DNA from: Myroides sp. NP-2
GTDB lineage: Bacteria; Bacteroidota; Bacteroidia; Flavobacteriales; Flavobacteriaceae
DNA: 64,000 nucleotides
Assembly: GCF_014145665.1 (NCBI RefSeq)
Contig: NZ_JACHTD010000012.1
Coordinates: 62,001 to 126,000, forward strand
Direction of reading: 5' to 3'
The notes beneath the pieces were generated by a model, which saw nothing but the letters and a program-made list of their open reading frames with translations, did no database searches and had not been told where the DNA came from. Of the stretch, positions 61,347 through 64,000 are shown in pieces (within the stretch, counting starts at the first letter, position 1; each line of letters starts with the position of its first letter). Position numbers and translations under genes: made by a program.

Positions 61347-62171
61347 ATGACAATAAATTGTAAAGGAGAATTGATTGATTTATCTACGCCTCGAATTATG
61401 GGAATTTTAAATGTAACTCCAAATTCCTTCTATGATGGGGGCAAATACAAAACCGATATAGACTTCTTGAATCAAGCCGAAAAAATGCTCAAAGAAGGAG
61501 CGGATTTTATTGATGTAGGCGCCTATTCGTCCAAACCAAGTGCTGAATTTGTAAGTGAATCCCAAGAAATAAAGCGATTGGTTCAAGTTGTTGCACTTTT
61601 AGTAGATCGCTTTCCGACAATCAAATTGTCGGTTGACACCTTTCGCGCAGAAGTAGCTAGACAAGCCATTGAAGCTGGTGCAGCAATCGTCAATGATATC
61701 GCGGCTGGATGGCTAGATGATCGGATGTTAGAGGTGGTTGGACAATTACAAGTGCCTTATATTATGATGCACATGAGAGGAAATCCTCAAACCATGCAAA
61801 GCTTAACCCAATACGATGATCTAATCCTAGACATGCGCTTTTATTTTTCGGAACGTATTGCCCAAGCTAGAGCAGCAAAAATTAATGATCTTATTTTGGA
61901 TCCTGGATTTGGCTTTGCCAAAAGTCTAGAGCAAAACTATGAACTGATGGCTAAATTAGAACAGTTTCACTGTTTTGAACTACCTTTATTAGTAGGGATT
62001 TCTCGAAAATCAATGCTCTATAAACTATTGGGTACTACCCCAGAAGAAGCACTCAATGCAACGAGTGTACTAAATACCATTGCCCTGCAAAAAGGAGCAA
62101 GTATCCTAAGGGTACACGATGTGAAAGAAGCCTGTGAAGTAAGAAAAATCTTAAACCAACTGATGATATGA
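61347..62171 (+). CDS. folP: Dihydropteroate synthase
   Basis: Joins p-aminobenzoate to 6-hydroxymethyl-dihydropterin diphosphate in folate synthesis; target of sulfonamides. 274 residues. Motifs: RIMGILNVTPNSFYDGGKY (pterin/diphosphate loop), ADFIDVGAYSSKP, LSVDTFRAEVA, AAIVNDIAAG, ILDPGFGFAKSLEQNYEL, LVGISRKSM and the final RVHDV. The ATG at 61347 is preferred to a TTG at 61338. It overlaps the next lipoprotein gene by 4 bases (ATGA). Confidence 0.97.
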   Translation: MTINCKGELIDLSTPRIMGILNVTPNSFYDGGKYKTDIDFLNQAEKMLKEGADFIDVGAYSSKPSAEFVSESQEIKRLVQVVALLVDRFPTIKLSVDTFRAEVARQAIEAGAAIVNDIAAGWLDDRMLEVVGQLQVPYIMMHMRGNPQTMQSLTQYDDLILDMRFYFSERIAQARAAKINDLILDPGFGFAKSLEQNYELMAKLEQFHCFELPLLVGISRKSMLYKLLGTTPEEALNATSVLNTIALQKGASILRVHDVKEACEVRKILNQLMI

Positions 62172-62782
62172 GAAAATTACTGTTTGTATTACCTTTTCTT
62201 TTTCTTTTTCTTTTTTTAAGCTGTGATAAAAAAGAAATGAAACTGCCTCGTGCTGCTTATATTGTAGAAGAAGGAGTAGACGATCATTCCCCAATTTACA
62301 TTGAAGTTGCCGAAGAGGGCAATCATCCACACCTGAACGATAACAATCGAATAGGCGGAACAAATTTTATCTTTCACGTTCAACGTGAACTCAATGTAAA
62401 AGAAGTGCTGGAACTAATTAAAGAAGTCAAGGATAAAAAGTACGACAAGAATAGTTTACACCCTGATGAAAAAGGTGTTTTCTTCAGCTATGCAGATACG
62501 TTGAACAAACACTTGTCATTCTTCCCGTTTAAAACCATTGATTACGTTTTTGAACGTCCAACTACAACGGCTAATTTGCTCTATGTAAATGCTTCGAATG
62601 ACTTATTCTTTGAAGGTCAAGCAGTCGATAGAAGTCAACTACTTGAAAAACTCCAAGGAAGAGATAGCCTACAGTTGGGCTTTAGCAAAGAATTAAACTT
62701 TGAAAAATACTTGCAATTGCGCGTGTTGATCGAAGAACTAAAACTGAGAAATCAGGTGCTAGATCAAGATAGAGTATATTAA
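62168..62782 (+). CDS. Hypothetical lipoprotein after folP
   Basis: 204 residues with an SPII signal (FLFLFLFLSC, Cys at about 19). The coding DNA for the signal is a CTTTTT repeat run. The mature part has two related segments around NVKEVLELIKEVKDKKYDKNSLHP and NFEKYLQLRVLIEELKL, which suggest a paired ExbD-like fold, but this is weak. Translationally coupled to folP. Convergent with rlmH (5-base gap). Confidence 0.75.
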   Translation: MRKLLFVLPFLFLFLFLSCDKKEMKLPRAAYIVEEGVDDHSPIYIEVAEEGNHPHLNDNNRIGGTNFIFHVQRELNVKEVLELIKEVKDKKYDKNSLHPDEKGVFFSYADTLNKHLSFFPFKTIDYVFERPTTTANLLYVNASNDLFFEGQAVDRSQLLEKLQGRDSLQLGFSKELNFEKYLQLRVLIEELKLRNQVLDQDRVY

Positions 62783-62787
62783 AATAA

Positions 62788-63261
62788 CTATTGATGATGA
62801 TAAGGCTCATTGCGCAAAATAGTAAAGCCGCGATAGAGCTGTTCAATCACAAATAAGCGAATCATTTGATGGGAAAATGTCATTTTTGAAAGTGATATTT
62901 TCCCTTTCGCATTTTGATAGACCTCGTCAGAAAACCCATAGGGTCCCCCAATGACAAAAACGAGCGTTTTAATACCTGCATTCATTCTCTTTTGCAATTC
63001 ATCCGCAAAGCCCATACTGGTGAACTCTTTTCCTTTTTCGTCTAACAGGATTAAAAAATCAGTAGGTGCTAGCTTGCTGAGAATTAATTCCCCCTCTTTT
63101 TGTTTTTGCTGGGTTTCCGATAAATTTTTAGCATTTTTGATGTCAGCAATAATCTCCATTTCAAATTTTACATAAAAGGACAAACGCTTAATGTAATCAT
63201 TCATCAAGGTTTGCAATTCTTTATTGTCCGTTTTGCCAATAGCGAGTAATTTGATATTCAT
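62788..63261 (-). CDS. rlmH: 23S rRNA (pseudouridine1915-N3)-methyltransferase
   Basis: SPOUT-fold methyltransferase acting on helix 69 of assembled 70S ribosomes. 157 residues, normal length. Features: start MNIKLLAIGKTDNKELQ, FLILLDEKGKEFTSMGFADEL, the knot loop FVIGGPYGFSDEVYQ and the C-terminal LSKMTFSHQMIRLFVIEQLYRGFTILRNEPYHH. Promoter box at 63279-63286. Confidence 0.97.
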   Translation of the reverse strand: MNIKLLAIGKTDNKELQTLMNDYIKRLSFYVKFEMEIIADIKNAKNLSETQQKQKEGELILSKLAPTDFLILLDEKGKEFTSMGFADELQKRMNAGIKTLVFVIGGPYGFSDEVYQNAKGKISLSKMTFSHQMIRLFVIEQLYRGFTILRNEPYHHQ

Positions 63262-63278
63262 CTGCTTTTAATTTGTTG

Positions 63279-63286
63279 CAAAGGTA
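63279..63286 (-). promoter_or_regulatory. Promoter -7 box for rlmH
   Basis: Minus-strand TACCTTTG, 17 bases before the rlmH ATG. Confidence 0.62.
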
Positions 63287-63330
63287 GTATTTTCCTTTTA
63301 GTTCTATGAGAAGGCCACAGTTTTTCAATT

Positions 63331-63362
63331 AAAAAGGGCGATCATCAATTGACCGCCCTTTG
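63331..63362 (-). terminator. Terminator of M3 peptidase gene
   Basis: 8-bp perfect GC-rich stem (AAAGGGCG with CGCCCTTT) and T-run on the minus strand, just after the peptidase stop. Confidence 0.8.
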
Positions 63363-63371
63363 TAAAGTATA

Positions 63372-64000
63372 TTATTTTGTAAATCCAGCATAGTGCAAGT
63401 ATGCATCTACAGTTGGATCTTTTTCTCTGAAATCGCGATACAATTTGTCCAGTGGAATTGTATTCCCTTGAGAGAATAGCTTTTTACGCAAAATTGTACC
63501 ATTTTCCAAGCTAATTCCTCCCTGTTCCATTAACCAGGCATACGCGTCATAATCAATCATCTGAGACCATTTATACGAGTAATAACCCGCAGCATAGCCT
63601 CCACCAAAAATATGACTGAAATAGGTAGAGCGATATCGCGGTGGAACTAACGATGAATAAATGTTGTATTTCGTTAAAGCATCTGTTTCAAATTGGTGGA
63701 TATCGGTGATTGTTGCATCGGCATCTATACTGTGCCAAGCTAGATCCAAGACAGCTGCTGCTAGGAGTTCAGTTAAATCATACCCTTTGTTGAAACCAGC
63801 TGAAGCATAAATACTTTCTTCTAATTCTTTTGGCAAAATATATCCCGTTTGATAGTGCTTAGCATAGTTACTAAGGATAGCTGGATCAAAGGCAAAGTGC
63901 TCGTGAAATTGGGAAGGAAATTCAACAAAGTCTCGGGATACATTTGTACCCGATAATGTAGGGTACGTCTGGGCTGCAAACAACCCGTGTAAGGCATGTC
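63372..64000 (-). CDS. M3 family peptidase (Dcp/oligopeptidase), C-terminal part
   Basis: The last 209 residues or so of a thermolysin-like zinc peptidase of the M3 family; the rest lies beyond the right edge. The frame enters with GHALHGLFAAQTYPTLSGTN, the end of the HEFGHALHG zinc site, followed by RDFVEFPSQFHEHFAF, RSTYFSHIFGGGYAAGYYSYKWS and the usual C-terminal tail. It probably cleaves dipeptides from peptide C-termini. A TTG at 63983 is only an internal codon, not a start. Confidence 0.92.
   Translation of the reverse strand, partial: HALHGLFAAQTYPTLSGTNVSRDFVEFPSQFHEHFAFDPAILSNYAKHYQTGYILPKELEESIYASAGFNKGYDLTELLAAAVLDLAWHSIDADATITDIHQFETDALTKYNIYSSLVPPRYRSTYFSHIFGGGYAAGYYSYKWSQMIDYDAYAWLMEQGGISLENGTILRKKLFSQGNTIPLDKLYRDFREKDPTVDAYLHYAGFTK

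Overview
The window reads as chromosome of a low-GC member of the Bacteroidota, most likely a Flavobacteriaceae bacterium. Myroides is my guess from overall flavour and is not proven. The main evidence is the promoter style: many genes have a TAnnTTTG -7 box a short distance before the start, sometimes with TTTG about 19-20 bases upstream. Other pointers are SPII lipoproteins with acidic residues after the cysteine, a TonB receptor paired with a DUF4374 lipoprotein, BT_3928-type and DUF1599 proteins, and a 950-residue CarB. I saw no rRNA, tRNA, prophage, insertion sequence or CRISPR array.

Layout. 1-9.2 kb: end of an ABC-2 exporter operon, PPK2 kinase, MATE and Fsr-type MFS efflux pumps, a small lipoprotein gene with an early stop, MgtE. 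9.3-20.3 kb: RmuC, CarB, ribosomal protein L34 (rpmH), a TPR histidine kinase/LuxR response regulator pair, a MacB-like permease, then a 427-bp array of 61 phased heptamers. 20.4-32.4 kb: HisS, a broken secreted-protein gene, lipoproteins, DUF445, a RluA-type pseudouridine synthase, a class C beta-lactamase-like hydrolase, Ffh, FolD, a deoxyribonucleotidase. 32.4-39.8 kb is the most accessory-looking part: heptamer arrays and a 90-bp tandem repeat, a HipB/HipA pair, a sulfide:quinone-reductase-like gene cut by an amber codon, a repeat protein, a Crp/Fnr regulator followed by a perfect 20-bp palindrome, an outer-membrane protein and DoxX. 39.8-48.2 kb: housekeeping genes (MutS-like protein, purine nucleoside phosphorylase, LpxK, Nif3, zinc-ribbon-like protein, RluF). 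48.4-54.2 kb: an XusA/XusB-like siderophore uptake pair behind three boxes spaced exactly 30 bp, then an MscS channel. 54.4-64 kb: acetyltransferase, SMR pump, DUF4269, AraC regulator, the tpiA-tlpA-permease-BT_3928-DUF1599 operon divergent from folP, RlmH, and the C-terminal part of an M3 peptidase.

The points most worth following are: (i) a dispersed heptamer repeat whose three copies share an identical 30-bp end; (ii) three genes interrupted by in-frame stops, each explainable as a CAA/CAG to TAA/TAG change; (iii) the palindrome beside the Crp/Fnr gene; (iv) the 30-bp-phased boxes before the siderophore locus; and (v) two housekeeping proteins that lack expected parts (CarB without its allosteric domain, a zinc-ribbon family protein without its cysteines).
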